DNA of 64,000 nucleotides, from positions 1-64,000 of the forward strand of contig CAKSJY010000004.1 in NCBI GenBank assembly GCA_934464585.1, written 5' to 3'. Origin of the DNA: an uncultured Eubacteriales bacterium (GTDB taxonomy: Bacteria > Bacillota > Clostridia > Oscillospirales > Acutalibacteraceae). The notes beneath the pieces were generated by a model. It had not been told where the DNA came from. It did no database searches and saw only the letters and a list, made by a program, of their open reading frames with translations. A program made the translations under genes and the position numbers. This document shows, piece after piece, positions 7,425-16,902 of this stretch (within the stretch, counting starts at the first letter, position 1; each line of letters opens with the position of its first letter).

Positions 7425-9016
7425 CAAAATATATATTTGTAACTGGAGGAGTAGTTTCCGGTCTTGGAAAAGGTATCACTGCAGCTTCATTAGGAAGATT
7501 ATTAAAATCTAGAGGTCTTAAAATCGCAGCACAAAAGCTCGATCCTTATATAAATGTAGATCCAGGAACTATGAGCCCATACCAACATGGTGAAGTTTTC
7601 GTTACAGAAGACGGAGCTGAAACAGACCTAGATCTTGGACATTACGAAAGATTTATTGATGAAAACTTAAATAAGTATTCTAATTTAACTACTGGTAAAG
7701 TATATTGGAACGTCCTTACAAAGGAACGAAACGGAGAATATTTAGGTGAAACTGTACAAGTTATACCACATATTACCAACGAAATAAAAAACTTCATATA
7801 TTCTGTAGGTAAAAAAACGAATGCAGATGTTGTTTTAACTGAAATCGGCGGAACAACCGGTGATATAGAAAGCCAACCATTTTTGGAGGCCATAAGACAG
7901 GTTTCTCTTGAAGTAGGTAAAGAAAATTGCTTGTTTATGCATGTAACCTTAATACCATACATAAAAAGTTCAGGTGAACATAAATCTAAGCCCACACAAC
8001 ATTCTGTTAAAGAACTAAGATCTTTGGGAATTAATCCGGATATAATTATTGCAAGAAGTGATGAACCTATTACAGATTCAATAAGACAAAAAATTTCTTT
8101 ATTCTGTAATGTAAAGCCTGACTGTGTAATCGAAAACTTAGATGTCCCTGTATTATATCAAGCACCATTAATGCTTGAAAAGAATCATTTTTCTGATATT
8201 GTCTGCCGTGAACTTTCTTTAAATACTCCGGCTTGCGACTTAACCGAATGGAAAAATATGCTTAAGAGAATAGACGAAAGAAATAAAAAAGTTAAGATTG
8301 CTATTGTAGGAAAATATGTCCAGCTACATGATGCTTACCTATCTGTTGCTGAGGCTCTATATCATGGCGGATTTGAAAATAGTGCTGCTATTGATATAAA
8401 ATGGGTTGACTCTGAATTAGTAACAACTTATACTGTCGAAGATCTATTATCTGATTGTGACGGTATCCTTATACCGGGAGGTTTTGGCGATAGAGGAATC
8501 GATGGAAAAATTGAAGCTACAAAATATGCAAGAGAAAATAATATACCTTACCTCGGAATTTGCTTAGGTATGCAGACTGCTGTAATTGAATTTGCTAAAA
8601 ATGTATTAGGTCTAAAAGATGCAAACTCAAGAGAATTCTCCGAAGACAGTGAAAATTGTGTAATTGACCTTATGCCAGATCAACAAGGCAATCTTCCAAA
8701 GGGCGGTACAATGAGACTTGGAACATATCCTTGTAAAATTAAGTCGGGCACAATTCTTGAAAGAGCATATGGTTCAACTGAAATAAATGAACGCCATCGT
8801 CACAGATATGAATTTAATAACAGTTTTAGGGAAGAATTAGAAAAAGCCGGACTTTGTGTTTCAGGTACATCACCAAATGGAATGCTTGTTGAGGCTGTTG
8901 AAATACCTAAAAATAAATTTTTTGTCGGAGTACAGTATCACCCTGAATTCAAGAGCAGACCAAATCATGCTCATCCACTATTTAAAGAATTCATCAAAGC
9001 AGCTATAGGAGATTAA
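7421..9016 (+). CDS. pyrG: CTP synthase
   Basis: 531 aa, full length. It makes CTP from UTP, ATP and glutamine. The N-terminal amidoligase domain starts with the GGVVSGLGKGITAASLGRLL nucleotide-binding loop. The C-terminal class I glutamine amidotransferase domain has the nucleophile Cys381 in GICLGMQ and the HPEF motif near the end. It is coupled to dapF by a 4-nt overlap and followed 2 nt later by dapL. Confidence 0.98.
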   Translation: MTKYIFVTGGVVSGLGKGITAASLGRLLKSRGLKIAAQKLDPYINVDPGTMSPYQHGEVFVTEDGAETDLDLGHYERFIDENLNKYSNLTTGKVYWNVLTKERNGEYLGETVQVIPHITNEIKNFIYSVGKKTNADVVLTEIGGTTGDIESQPFLEAIRQVSLEVGKENCLFMHVTLIPYIKSSGEHKSKPTQHSVKELRSLGINPDIIIARSDEPITDSIRQKISLFCNVKPDCVIENLDVPVLYQAPLMLEKNHFSDIVCRELSLNTPACDLTEWKNMLKRIDERNKKVKIAIVGKYVQLHDAYLSVAEALYHGGFENSAAIDIKWVDSELVTTYTVEDLLSDCDGILIPGGFGDRGIDGKIEATKYARENNIPYLGICLGMQTAVIEFAKNVLGLKDANSREFSEDSENCVIDLMPDQQGNLPKGGTMRLGTYPCKIKSGTILERAYGSTEINERHRHRYEFNNSFREELEKAGLCVSGTSPNGMLVEAVEIPKNKFFVGVQYHPEFKSRPNHAHPLFKEFIKAAIGD

Positions 9017-9018
9017 TT

Positions 9019-10206
9019 ATGAACATAAACTCTAACTATTTAAATTTAAAAGAAAGCTACCTATTTTCTACAATTGCAAAAAAAGTAAATGAGTTTACCT
9101 CATCCAATCCAGATGCTGATATCATTCGCCTTGGAATCGGCGATGTTACAAAGCCACTTTGCCCCGCTGTAATAGATGCAATGCATGCCGCTGTCTCTGA
9201 AATGGGTAAAGCGGAAACCTTCCACGGTTATGGCCCTGAACAAGGCTACGACTTTCTTCGCAATGCTGTGAAAGATTATTATAAAAAGCACAATGTTTGT
9301 CTTGAACAAAACGAAATATTTATAGGAGACGGAGCTAAAAGTGATGTCGGAAATATACTAGACATCCTTTCTACCGATAATACTGTCCTAATTCCTGACC
9401 CTGTTTATCCTGTTTATGTAGATACAAATACCATGGCCGGAAGAAAAATAGTTTATATGAATGCAAATGAAAAAAATGGTTTTCTTCCTCTTCCTGATTA
9501 TAATATTAAAGCGGATATTATCTACTTGTGTTCCCCAAACAATCCTACCGGAGCTGTATATAGCCGAGAAGATCTAAAAAAGTGGGTTGATTACGCTATT
9601 GATAACAATGCTATAATTCTATTTGATGCAGCATATGAAGCATTTATAAGCGACCCTACCCTCCCTCATAGTATTTATGAAATTGATGGTGCAAAACGAT
9701 GTGCAATAGAATTTTGTTCGCTTTCTAAAACAGCCGGATTTACCGGTACAAGATGTGGCTACACTATCGTACCAATGGACATTGAATCAGATAATGTTAA
9801 ATTAAACAAACTTTGGTTAAGAAGACAAACAACTAAATTTAACGGTGTTTCATATATTGTTCAAAGAGGTGCACTAGCTGTATTCTCTGAAGATGGTCAA
9901 AAACAAATAAAAGGCACTATTGAATACTACAAAGAGAACGCTAGAATTATGGCAGAAGCCTTAAAAGACTTAGGCATTTGGTTTACAGGTGGAGTTAACT
10001 CTCCATATATATGGTTAAAGTGTCCTCTTGGTATGTCATCTTGGGAATTCTTCGATTTTCTACTTAAAGAGGTTAATGTTGTTGGTACTCCCGGTGAAGG
10101 TTTCGGAGAAAATGGTAAAGACTTTTTCAGGCTAACTGCCTTCGGAGACCGTGAAGCTACAAAAGAAGCCGTTTCCAGAATTAAAAATAAATTACAAAAC
10201 AACTAA
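9019..10206 (+). CDS. dapL: LL-diaminopimelate aminotransferase
   Basis: 395 aa, a fold-type I PLP enzyme that converts tetrahydrodipicolinate directly to LL-diaminopimelate. Diagnostic segments are RLGIGDVTKPLCPAV, the FHGYGPEQGYDFLR loop, the SPNNPTGAVY substrate motif and the PLP lysine Lys237 in SLSKTAGFTGTRCGY. DapL plus DapF in one operon indicates the short aminotransferase branch of lysine/DAP synthesis, as in many Clostridia. Confidence 0.96.
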   Translation: MNINSNYLNLKESYLFSTIAKKVNEFTSSNPDADIIRLGIGDVTKPLCPAVIDAMHAAVSEMGKAETFHGYGPEQGYDFLRNAVKDYYKKHNVCLEQNEIFIGDGAKSDVGNILDILSTDNTVLIPDPVYPVYVDTNTMAGRKIVYMNANEKNGFLPLPDYNIKADIIYLCSPNNPTGAVYSREDLKKWVDYAIDNNAIILFDAAYEAFISDPTLPHSIYEIDGAKRCAIEFCSLSKTAGFTGTRCGYTIVPMDIESDNVKLNKLWLRRQTTKFNGVSYIVQRGALAVFSEDGQKQIKGTIEYYKENARIMAEALKDLGIWFTGGVNSPYIWLKCPLGMSSWEFFDFLLKEVNVVGTPGEGFGENGKDFFRLTAFGDREATKEAVSRIKNKLQNN

Positions 10207-10230
10207 CTTATTTATATGTTTTTAGAAATA

Positions 10231-10270
10231 TTTCATAGTGAAAATACACTTTCGCTATGAAAATTTCTTT
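10231..10270 (+). terminator. Terminator of the dapF-pyrG-dapL operon
   Basis: TTTCATAGTGAAA (10231-10243) pairs with TTTCGCTATGAAA (10250-10262) with one G-T pair, followed by a T-rich run. The hairpin covers upstream ATG candidates of the next gene and supports the downstream start at 10290. Confidence 0.6.
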
Positions 10271-10289
10271 TAATAGGAGGTATATCTCA

Positions 10290-11774
10290 ATGAAAAAAAT
10301 GACAAGAGCATTAGCCTTGCTGCTAGTTTTGATAATTCCCCTTTCATTTATATGTTCTTGTTCCAACAACACTTCGCAAAATCACACTTCACCAAGCTCA
10401 AGTTCAAACGGTGAATATGATATTACACTATACAACTTTAAGCCGGAAATGCAATCATTCTATAGAGAAATTTGCGAATACTATACAAGCGAAACCGGAG
10501 TTAAAATTAGATTTATAGAATCAGACCCTACCAAAACAAACATAGAAAATATTCGTTCTTTAATGGATTCTTTCGATAGACCTAACATCTTTACTATTCA
10601 GGGTTTAAGTGAACTACAAGAACTTAACAAAGATAATATTGTACTAAATTTGAACAACGCACCCGGAGAAAAATTCAAAGATTTTACAAGTGAAATTCCA
10701 GATGATCTTAGGCTTGCAACCGATAACTACAGCAATTATGGAATTCCCTACAATATAGAAGGTTACGGTTATTTAGCGGACAAGCAAATGCTTTGTGACT
10801 TATTCGGACTTGAAGATTGTTCCACATTTTGTTCTGACTTAAAAGCTAGTACTTATAATGAATTTAAAGAACTTGTTTTGTCTGCTGATAGATATATTAC
10901 AAGCGGTGCTGTTAGCACCATTGTATTAAACGGAAATAAATACACCTTCGCTCCAACAAAAACAGACTTATCACAAAATCTTAAATCTGTATTCTCTGTT
11001 GCAGGTGCCGATGAATGGACATATACTGACCACATGATAAATATTGCTCTTTGCTCACTTTTTGACTCACAATATGATGCAAGCAAGGCCTCTCAAATAG
11101 ATAAGCTTAGAGACCCTCTTATTAAATATGCCAAAGCCCTTGACCTTAAAACAACATATGCAAATATTCCACGTGGAAATGATTTTATTGCGGATTCTAA
11201 CAATTATCAAAGTGCAATCGCAAACTTTGCTAATGGAAAATCTTTATTTATAAAACAAGGCAACTGGGCATATAACGATATAAGCAAAAATAACAGTGAA
11301 TCTGCAAAAAGGTTAACTATATTCCCTGTTAAACTTCCTTTTGAAAGTACTGATATTGGAAACAAAGACATGAGTGTCGATAAAATTAATAGTTCTATCG
11401 CAATTTATGTTCCTATGTACTATTCTATAAATGCAGATTCATCTGAATTAGAGCTAAAACTTTCAGAGGACTTTTTACTTTGGCTCAACACTTCAGAATA
11501 TGCCAAAAATAAATTAATAGAAGATTTTAATACTATTCCGAGTGATATAAATACTTATTATCACCTTGACAACAACCTCAATAATGAAATACTATCATAC
11601 AAAAAATCTAATAATTATATTTCGGCCCCATATCTTGGTGCACCATACTTATGGAAAGAAAACTTAGGTGGAAAAATAAAAGAAGAATATCTAACAAAAC
11701 CTGATTGGAGTTCAGATGATTATCAATCTATTGCTGATCTCGCTATCTCAGAATGGAATTCTCTAAGAAAATAA
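10290..11774 (+). CDS. Orphan extracellular solute-binding lipoprotein
   Basis: 494 aa from the ATG at 10290, preceded by AGGAGG; an earlier in-frame ATG at 10257 lies inside a terminator hairpin. A lipoprotein signal (KKMTRALALLLVLIIPLS) ends in ICSC, so the mature protein probably starts with a lipidated Cys on the outer membrane face. The remainder fits family 1 extracellular solute-binding proteins: a YDITLYNF strand, a GIPYNIEGYGYLADKQ segment and the KQGNWAYNDI segment typical of sugar-binding components. No permease or ATPase gene is adjacent, so transport would need partners elsewhere. The ligand is unknown. Confidence 0.85.
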   Translation: MKKMTRALALLLVLIIPLSFICSCSNNTSQNHTSPSSSSNGEYDITLYNFKPEMQSFYREICEYYTSETGVKIRFIESDPTKTNIENIRSLMDSFDRPNIFTIQGLSELQELNKDNIVLNLNNAPGEKFKDFTSEIPDDLRLATDNYSNYGIPYNIEGYGYLADKQMLCDLFGLEDCSTFCSDLKASTYNEFKELVLSADRYITSGAVSTIVLNGNKYTFAPTKTDLSQNLKSVFSVAGADEWTYTDHMINIALCSLFDSQYDASKASQIDKLRDPLIKYAKALDLKTTYANIPRGNDFIADSNNYQSAIANFANGKSLFIKQGNWAYNDISKNNSESAKRLTIFPVKLPFESTDIGNKDMSVDKINSSIAIYVPMYYSINADSSELELKLSEDFLLWLNTSEYAKNKLIEDFNTIPSDINTYYHLDNNLNNEILSYKKSNNYISAPYLGAPYLWKENLGGKIKEEYLTKPDWSSDDYQSIADLAISEWNSLRK

Positions 11775-11814
11775 TATTTTTCCAATGAATATTTAACTTC
11801 AAAATTGAAATAAT

Positions 11815-11851
11815 AAAATCCTGCCAAACTAAATTTGGGAGGATTTTATTT
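11815..11851 (+). promoter_or_regulatory. Terminator-like hairpin covering the next gene's RBS
   Basis: AAAATCC-tg-CCAAA (11815-11828) pairs with TTTGG-ga-GGATTTT (11834-11847), followed by ATTTT. It can terminate the lipoprotein transcript, but its right arm contains the GGGAGG ribosome binding site of the gene starting at 11853, so folding would also mask translation. Confidence 0.6.
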
Positions 11852-11852
11852 T

Positions 11853-12044
11853 ATGAAAAATTATAAAAATGATCTTGATATACCAATGGGATTAAATATG
11901 GCATTAGCTAAAAACATATCTGCTATGAATTACTTTTCTTCACTTACACCTAGCAAAAAACGGGAAATTATTAATGGAACACACAATATTCATTCAAAAG
12001 AAGAAATGCACCAATATGTCGATACATTAATGGATAACTTTTAA
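11853..12044 (+). CDS. Conserved small protein of unknown function
   Basis: 63 aa from the ATG at 11853 with GGGAGG 11 nt upstream. The sequence IPMGLNMALAKNISAMNYFS followed by SLTPSKKREIINGTHN and SKEEMHQYVDTL is a pattern I associate with short Firmicutes proteins related to the C-terminal part of YdeI/OmdA-like proteins. No catalytic residues can be named. It is flanked by a hairpin on its 5' side and a strong bidirectional terminator on its 3' side, so it is probably expressed alone or by read-through. Confidence 0.7.
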   Translation: MKNYKNDLDIPMGLNMALAKNISAMNYFSSLTPSKKREIINGTHNIHSKEEMHQYVDTLMDNF

Positions 12045-12078
12045 TAGTTTTTGCAATAAGATCTCAAAACAAAGTCAA

Positions 12079-12118
12079 AAAAGCACTTCTTATCAAAATA
12101 GTAGAAGTGCTTTTGCAA
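12079..12118. terminator. Bidirectional terminator
   Basis: AAAAGCACTTCT (12079-12090) pairs perfectly with AGAAGTGCTTTT (12103-12114). It has A- and T-runs on both sides and lies between converging genes ending at 12044 (+) and 12132 (-). Confidence 0.85.
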
Positions 12119-12131
12119 TATTTTATTTTTG

Positions 12132-12398
12132 TTAGCCCTCTTCTTTTGGATCATCATATCCCTCAATCAATGTGTACATGGAAACCTTTAGTATCTTTGA
12201 AAGCATAAAAAGTTCAATATCTGTTGCTATCCTTGTTTGACCTTCCAGTTTAGAAAGTGCTGTTGCATTCATATCGACTCCATTAACCTGTAGTTGTGCC
12301 AATAATTCCTTTTGCTTTATACCCTTAGACTTTCTTATTCTCTCTACATTGGCACCTATCAAGTTGCTTGTTCCAAGTTCCTTTTGTCTTAATCTCAT
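12132..12398 (-). CDS. Xre-family HTH regulator
   Basis: 88 aa, a single helix-turn-helix domain. ANVERIRKSKGIKQKELLAQ is followed by a recognition helix around NATALSKLEGQ and a C-terminal tail ending DDPKEEG. It probably binds DNA as a dimer. It is divergent from the nicotinamidase gene, whose start lies 129 bp away, so it could regulate NAD salvage or itself. No ligand domain is present. Confidence 0.85.
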   Translation of the reverse strand: MRLRQKELGTSNLIGANVERIRKSKGIKQKELLAQLQVNGVDMNATALSKLEGQTRIATDIELFMLSKILKVSMYTLIEGYDDPKEEG

Positions 12399-12526
12399 TA
12401 TGTTTTCACCATCCTCAAAATGTCATTATTTTTCTTTATAAGAATAAAAAATTTTCCATTTTCCTGTATACTAATATTTCATGTAGTTTATTATTATCAC
12501 ATATTGCTATTAAAAGGAGTATAACT

Positions 12527-13192
12527 ATGAACAAACAAATGTTTCTAGATAAATCTCTTAACTCAATATCTAATATATATGATACTATCTATAATCAAAA
12601 TTCTATTAATCTATCGTCTTATAAACCAAATGAGACTGCTATAATTATTATAGATATGTTAAACGGTTTTGTAAAGTGTGGTAATTTAAAAAATGGAAGA
12701 AATATCGAAATAAACGATAAAATAGCAAATTTTTTAAAAAAAGTAACTGAATTAAAAATTCCAAAGGTATTTCTAGCAGACTCCCACACTGAATCAAGTA
12801 CTGAGTTTTCATCTTTTCCAAATCATTGTGTTAAAAATACTTTTGAGGCTCAGGTAACAAAAGAAATCGCTGAAATTAACGACTATCATTTCATAGAAAA
12901 GAATTCTACAAATGGCTTTTTTGCCCCTGGTTTTATAAGTTGGTTAAAAAATAACAAACATATAAATAATTTTATAGTTATAGGCGTTTGTACAGATATA
13001 TGTATACAACAATTTTGCCTTACATTAAAAGCCTATTTTAACCAAATAAACAGTCAGAAAAGTGTCTTTGTACCTATCGATTTAGTCGAAACATACACCG
13101 ATGAATTACGCGATGCAGGACTTGCCAACCTGATGTCACTTTACAATATGTATATAAACGGAATCAAAATCGTCTCTGAAATAGAATATTAG
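12527..13192 (+). CDS. pncA: Nicotinamidase/isochorismatase-family cysteine hydrolase
   Basis: 221 aa from the ATG at 12527, preceded by AAAGGAG; the frame is open further upstream but has no RBS there. The triad expected for the family is present: Asp43 in IIIIDMLNGF, Lys125 in IEKNSTNGFF and Cys159 in GVCTDIC. The HTESSTEF stretch supplies metal-site candidates. It probably deamidates nicotinamide to nicotinate. The next gene, 14 nt downstream, is nicotinate phosphoribosyltransferase, which supports the NAD-salvage role over isochorismatase. Confidence 0.88.
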   Translation: MNKQMFLDKSLNSISNIYDTIYNQNSINLSSYKPNETAIIIIDMLNGFVKCGNLKNGRNIEINDKIANFLKKVTELKIPKVFLADSHTESSTEFSSFPNHCVKNTFEAQVTKEIAEINDYHFIEKNSTNGFFAPGFISWLKNNKHINNFIVIGVCTDICIQQFCLTLKAYFNQINSQKSVFVPIDLVETYTDELRDAGLANLMSLYNMYINGIKIVSEIEY

Positions 13193-13206
13193 GAAGTGTT
13201 AATATC

Positions 13207-14661
13207 TTGGATAAATGCTACAATATAAAAAAGAACTATTCAATGTTGATGGATTTTTACGAATTAACTATGGCTAATGGATATTTCGAGAACGGCCTTA
13301 AAGATAAAATTGTATATTTTGATATGTTTTTTAGGAAAATTCCTGACCAAGGCGGATTTGCTATTATGGCCGGACTTGAGCAGTTAATTGAATATCTACA
13401 AAATCTTCATTTTGATGAAAATGATATTGAATTTTTACGCTCAAAATCGATATTTAATGAGAAATTTTTAAATTATCTTGAAAATTTTAATTTTTCCTGC
13501 GATATGTGGGCTGTACCTGAAGGTACCCCAATCTTTCCGGACGAGCCTATTGTTACTGTTAAAGGCCCATTAATCCAAGCCCAACTTATAGAAACAATGC
13601 TTCTTTTATGTATTAACCACCAAAGTCTAGTTGCAACTAAGGCAAATAGAATTGTACGTGCTGCTAAAGGTCGCCTCATTTCTGAATTTGGTTCAAGAAG
13701 GGCTCAGGGAGGAGATGCAGCTATATATGGTGCCCGTGCTGCATATATAGGAGGATGCGACAGCACCGCATGCACCTATTCGGATGAATATTTAGGTGTA
13801 CCATCCGGAGGGACTATGGCTCACAGTTGGGTTCAACTGTTCGATTCTGAAATTGATGCCTTTAGAGCATATGCTAAACTATACCCTAATAATTGCGTTT
13901 TTCTTGTAGACACATACAACACCTTAAAATCAGGTATACCAAATGCCATTAAAATATTTAACGAAGAAATTATTCCTCATGGTTTCCGGCCAAAGGCTAT
14001 TAGAATAGACAGCGGTGATATTACCTATCTATCTATTAAAGCAAGGAAAATGCTTGATGATGCCGGATTTAAAGATTGTAAAATTCTAGCGTCGAATTCC
14101 TTAAATGAAAACCTAATTACAACTATGCTTGATCAAGGCGCACCAATCGATATGTTTGGAGTTGGAGAACAACTTATAACATCTGCTTCCGAACCTGTTT
14201 TTGGCGGTGTATATAAGCTTGTTGCTGTAGAGCAAAATGGTGAAATTATCCCTAAAATCAAGATAAGCGAAAATGTCTCTAAAATAACAACACCATGTGT
14301 TAAAGAACTATGGAGATTATTTGATAATGATACCAACAAGGCTATAGCTGATGTTATCACCTTTAACGATGAAGTTATTGATGATTCAAAACCTTACAAA
14401 ATATTTGACCCTAAATTTACCTGGAAACAAAAAACAATAACCAATTTCAAAGCCGTTAAAATTAGAAAGAGGATATTTTCAAACGGTAAGTTATGTTATA
14501 ATAAACCAAGTATTTACGAGATTAGGCAATCGTGCAAAGAACAAGTTTCCCTTTTATGGAGCGAAGTAAAGCGGTTCGAAAATCCCCACAAATATTATGT
14601 AGATTTATCTGAAAAACTATGGACAGAAAAGCAAAAATTAATTAACAAAAATATGATATGA
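13207..14661 (+). CDS. pncB: Nicotinate phosphoribosyltransferase
   Basis: 484 aa. The start is a TTG at 13207 after AGGAAG. It converts nicotinate and PRPP to nicotinate mononucleotide. Family signatures are the N-terminal MDFYELTMANGYF, SEFGSRRAQGGDAAIYGARA (the phosphoribosyl-site region), GTMAHSWVQLF and a later FGVGEQLITS. Length and motifs match the long Firmicutes type. It forms a two-gene salvage operon with the nicotinamidase upstream, and the DegV gene begins 19 nt later. Confidence 0.95.
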   Translation: MDKCYNIKKNYSMLMDFYELTMANGYFENGLKDKIVYFDMFFRKIPDQGGFAIMAGLEQLIEYLQNLHFDENDIEFLRSKSIFNEKFLNYLENFNFSCDMWAVPEGTPIFPDEPIVTVKGPLIQAQLIETMLLLCINHQSLVATKANRIVRAAKGRLISEFGSRRAQGGDAAIYGARAAYIGGCDSTACTYSDEYLGVPSGGTMAHSWVQLFDSEIDAFRAYAKLYPNNCVFLVDTYNTLKSGIPNAIKIFNEEIIPHGFRPKAIRIDSGDITYLSIKARKMLDDAGFKDCKILASNSLNENLITTMLDQGAPIDMFGVGEQLITSASEPVFGGVYKLVAVEQNGEIIPKIKISENVSKITTPCVKELWRLFDNDTNKAIADVITFNDEVIDDSKPYKIFDPKFTWKQKTITNFKAVKIRKRIFSNGKLCYNKPSIYEIRQSCKEQVSLLWSEVKRFENPHKYYVDLSEKLWTEKQKLINKNMI

Positions 14662-14680
14662 AACAAACTGGAGGTTGCCT

Positions 14681-15538
14681 ATGTCTGCTAAAATATTGTT
14701 AAGTGCTGACAGCACTTGCGACCTAGGAGAAAATTTAAAAAAGAAATATAACGTAAACTATTACCCTTTTTACGTTATAATAGATAATAAGCAATATTAT
14801 GATGGGGTTGATATTACTCCTGAAGAAATATATAAAATTTACGATGAAAAGAATATATTACCAAAAACCGCAGCCAGCGGTGTTGGAGATTATATAAATC
14901 ATTTTAAGCCCTGGATAGATCAAGGATATGAAATTATACACATAAATATTGGTTCCGGACTTTCTTCATCATACCAAAATTGCTGCCTTGCTGCTAAAGA
15001 ATTTGGTGGTAAATTATACCCCATCGATTCATGTAATCTTTCTTCCGGAACAGGTCTTTTGGTAATTGAGGCTGCAAAAAGAATTGAACAAGGCATGTCA
15101 GCAAGTCAAATTCAAAAAGAAATATCTGAATTAACAAGTAAGGTTGAGTCAAGTTTTGTTATTGATACATTAAAATTCTTACACGCAGGAGGAAGATGTT
15201 CCTCTGTAGCTGCATTGGGAGCTAATTTACTAAAATTAAGACCATGCATTGAAGTTAACAACCATGACGGAAGCATGAAAGTCGGCAAAAAATACCGCGG
15301 AGACTACGACAAAGTTCTTTTGCAATATGTAAATGATAGAATCAAAGGAAGAACTGATATACAAAACGATAATATATTTATAACACACTCAGGAGTTTCT
15401 GATAAAAAGCTATCCGCAGTTAAAGAAGAATTGCTAAAACTTCATGACTTTAGAAATATACACATAACTAAAGCGAGCTGTACTATTTCAGCACACTGTG
15501 GTCCTAACACACTTGGATTATTGTTTATAAAAAAATAA
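14681..15538 (+). CDS. DegV-family fatty-acid-binding protein
   Basis: 285 aa from the ATG at 14681, directly after GGAGG; an in-frame TTG at 14675 overlaps the RBS and is unlikely. Two-domain DegV fold: SADSTCDL near the N-terminus, INIGSGLSSSYQN in the lipid-binding part, FLHAGGRCSSVAALG, and a C-terminal HCGPNTLGLLFI. DegV proteins bind fatty acids and in some Firmicutes serve as FakB subunits that present them to the FakA kinase. No fakA is nearby. A second DegV lies at 33967-34839. Confidence 0.9.
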   Translation: MSAKILLSADSTCDLGENLKKKYNVNYYPFYVIIDNKQYYDGVDITPEEIYKIYDEKNILPKTAASGVGDYINHFKPWIDQGYEIIHINIGSGLSSSYQNCCLAAKEFGGKLYPIDSCNLSSGTGLLVIEAAKRIEQGMSASQIQKEISELTSKVESSFVIDTLKFLHAGGRCSSVAALGANLLKLRPCIEVNNHDGSMKVGKKYRGDYDKVLLQYVNDRIKGRTDIQNDNIFITHSGVSDKKLSAVKEELLKLHDFRNIHITKASCTISAHCGPNTLGLLFIKK

Positions 15539-15585
15539 TCGGCAAATTTAATTTTGCACTTAACTAACGGGCCGATTTGTTGTAT
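15537..15585 (+). terminator. Possible weak terminator after DegV
   Basis: AATCGGC (15537-15543) can pair with GCCGATT (15571-15577), followed by a T-rich stretch. The long 27-nt loop makes it weak. Confidence 0.35.
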
Positions 15586-15633
15586 TATATATGTATGGAT
15601 TAAATATCCCTTAGAACCTAGGAGTGATTATAT

Positions 15634-16407
15634 TTGGAAAAAAATTTTAACATTGTAATAGACGGCGTGGAAAAAGCACTCGCAAACAGAGGATTTGAAA
15701 AACAATTATCCGATTCTCAAACTGAAGTTTTATTTGTAAATAATGAAATTGCTTATTCTGTAAGTTATGACAGTACTAATAAACAATTTCATCTAAAAAG
15801 TTGTAGCGTAGCTGATAATACACCTGATAAAAATTGGAAAAACATGTCTTCTTGGCTTTTTGACCCTGAAACCAGTACAAAACGTGATGCTGAATACATA
15901 GCTGATGACTTTTCTAATTCATTGAAAGGTCCTAAAAAGCCAGTAGTTCAGGCTCCAAAAAAGAAGAAAGACAATGATAATAAAGTTGATATACTATTTT
16001 TAATGAATAGATTTGCAAATATTTTTCCCGATCTTAAAGATGAAATAAAGTATGAAAGAGAAAATTATTCAACTTTCAGAATGGTTACGTTTACTGAAGA
16101 CAAGCTTCTACCAAGAATTAATATGTTTTTGCTTCAAAATAGTAGTTTAAAACAACTTAAAAAATTCTGTAATATTCTAAGCGATACCTATGCTTCTGGA
16201 GACCTAGATGTAAAGTCTGTAATAACTATATTGATATTAAATAACATTAAGGATGAGAAACAGGCTGAAAATGTTAGAAAAGGAATTAGTGATGAACTTC
16301 AAAGAGCATGGAATGAGGCTATTAAAATCAAAGATAAAAATATAAAGCCCGAAAAGCCTAAAAAATCAAAGAAAAACTTTATGGCTGATACTCTTCTAAA
16401 CAAGTAA
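15634..16407 (+). CDS. Conserved hypothetical protein upstream of a STAS gene
   Basis: 257 aa, with a TTG start at 15634 after GGAG. I do not recognise the family. The N-terminal ~100 residues (NIVIDGVEKALANRGF ... FLKSCSV-like strands) suggest a small alpha/beta domain. A Lys/Pro-rich linker (GPKKPVVQAPKKKKD) follows, then a helical domain (VDILFLMNRFANIFPDL ... AENVRKGISDELQRAWNEA) and a basic tail. No signal or membrane segment is seen. The STAS gene follows 33 nt downstream, so the two probably act in one pathway. Confidence 0.7.
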   Translation: MEKNFNIVIDGVEKALANRGFEKQLSDSQTEVLFVNNEIAYSVSYDSTNKQFHLKSCSVADNTPDKNWKNMSSWLFDPETSTKRDAEYIADDFSNSLKGPKKPVVQAPKKKKDNDNKVDILFLMNRFANIFPDLKDEIKYERENYSTFRMVTFTEDKLLPRINMFLLQNSSLKQLKKFCNILSDTYASGDLDVKSVITILILNNIKDEKQAENVRKGISDELQRAWNEAIKIKDKNIKPEKPKKSKKNFMADTLLNK

Positions 16408-16440
16408 CTAGTTTAAAGAATAATCTAAGGAGAGGTTTTT

Positions 16441-16743
16441 ATGGAAATTACTGTTAAGACTAATGATAACTTTATTATAATATCACCTAAAGGTCGGCTA
16501 GATTCAACTACTTCCGGTGATTTTGAAAAGGAATTAGGTAAATATACAAATAAGCTTAAATTCAAGGTTATTGTCGATTGTGCTGACCTAACATATATAA
16601 GTAGTGCAGGTTTGCGTGTACTTTTAGCTGCTCAAAAGCAGGCTATTGAACTTGTAGGTAACTTTACTATTATAAATGTAACCCCTCAAATTATGGAGAT
16701 ATTTAATATGACCGGGTTTTCAGACTTTTTAACTATAAAATAA
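16441..16743 (+). CDS. STAS-domain anti-sigma factor antagonist
   Basis: 100 aa, the whole STAS fold and nothing else. TYISSAGLRVLLAA contains the conserved Ser that partner kinases phosphorylate in the SpoIIAA/RsbV family, and GRLDSTTSGDFEKEL is the N-terminal signature. The preceding RBS is GGAGAGG. No anti-sigma kinase or sigma factor gene is adjacent, unlike the spoIIA operon, so this is probably a distant antagonist or a separate phosphorylation switch. Confidence 0.9.
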   Translation: MEITVKTNDNFIIISPKGRLDSTTSGDFEKELGKYTNKLKFKVIVDCADLTYISSAGLRVLLAAQKQAIELVGNFTIINVTPQIMEIFNMTGFSDFLTIK

Positions 16744-16820
16744 AGCCTTTTATATATCATAAATAACTTGTAAAATTATAGAGGCAATTCCCTTTAAAGA
16801 GCAATTCATAAGAATATAGT

Positions 16821-16863
16821 AAATGCCAGCATTCTAAGAAAGATGCTGGCATTTATTTTTTTT
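16821..16863 (+). terminator. Rho-independent terminator after the STAS gene
   Basis: AAATGCCAGCAT (16821-16832) pairs perfectly with ATGCTGGCATTT (16843-16854), followed by a run of Ts. Confidence 0.9.
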
Positions 16864-16902
16864 TAATTTATGTATTACAATTACCGTTTACATTTAAGAA
16901 TG

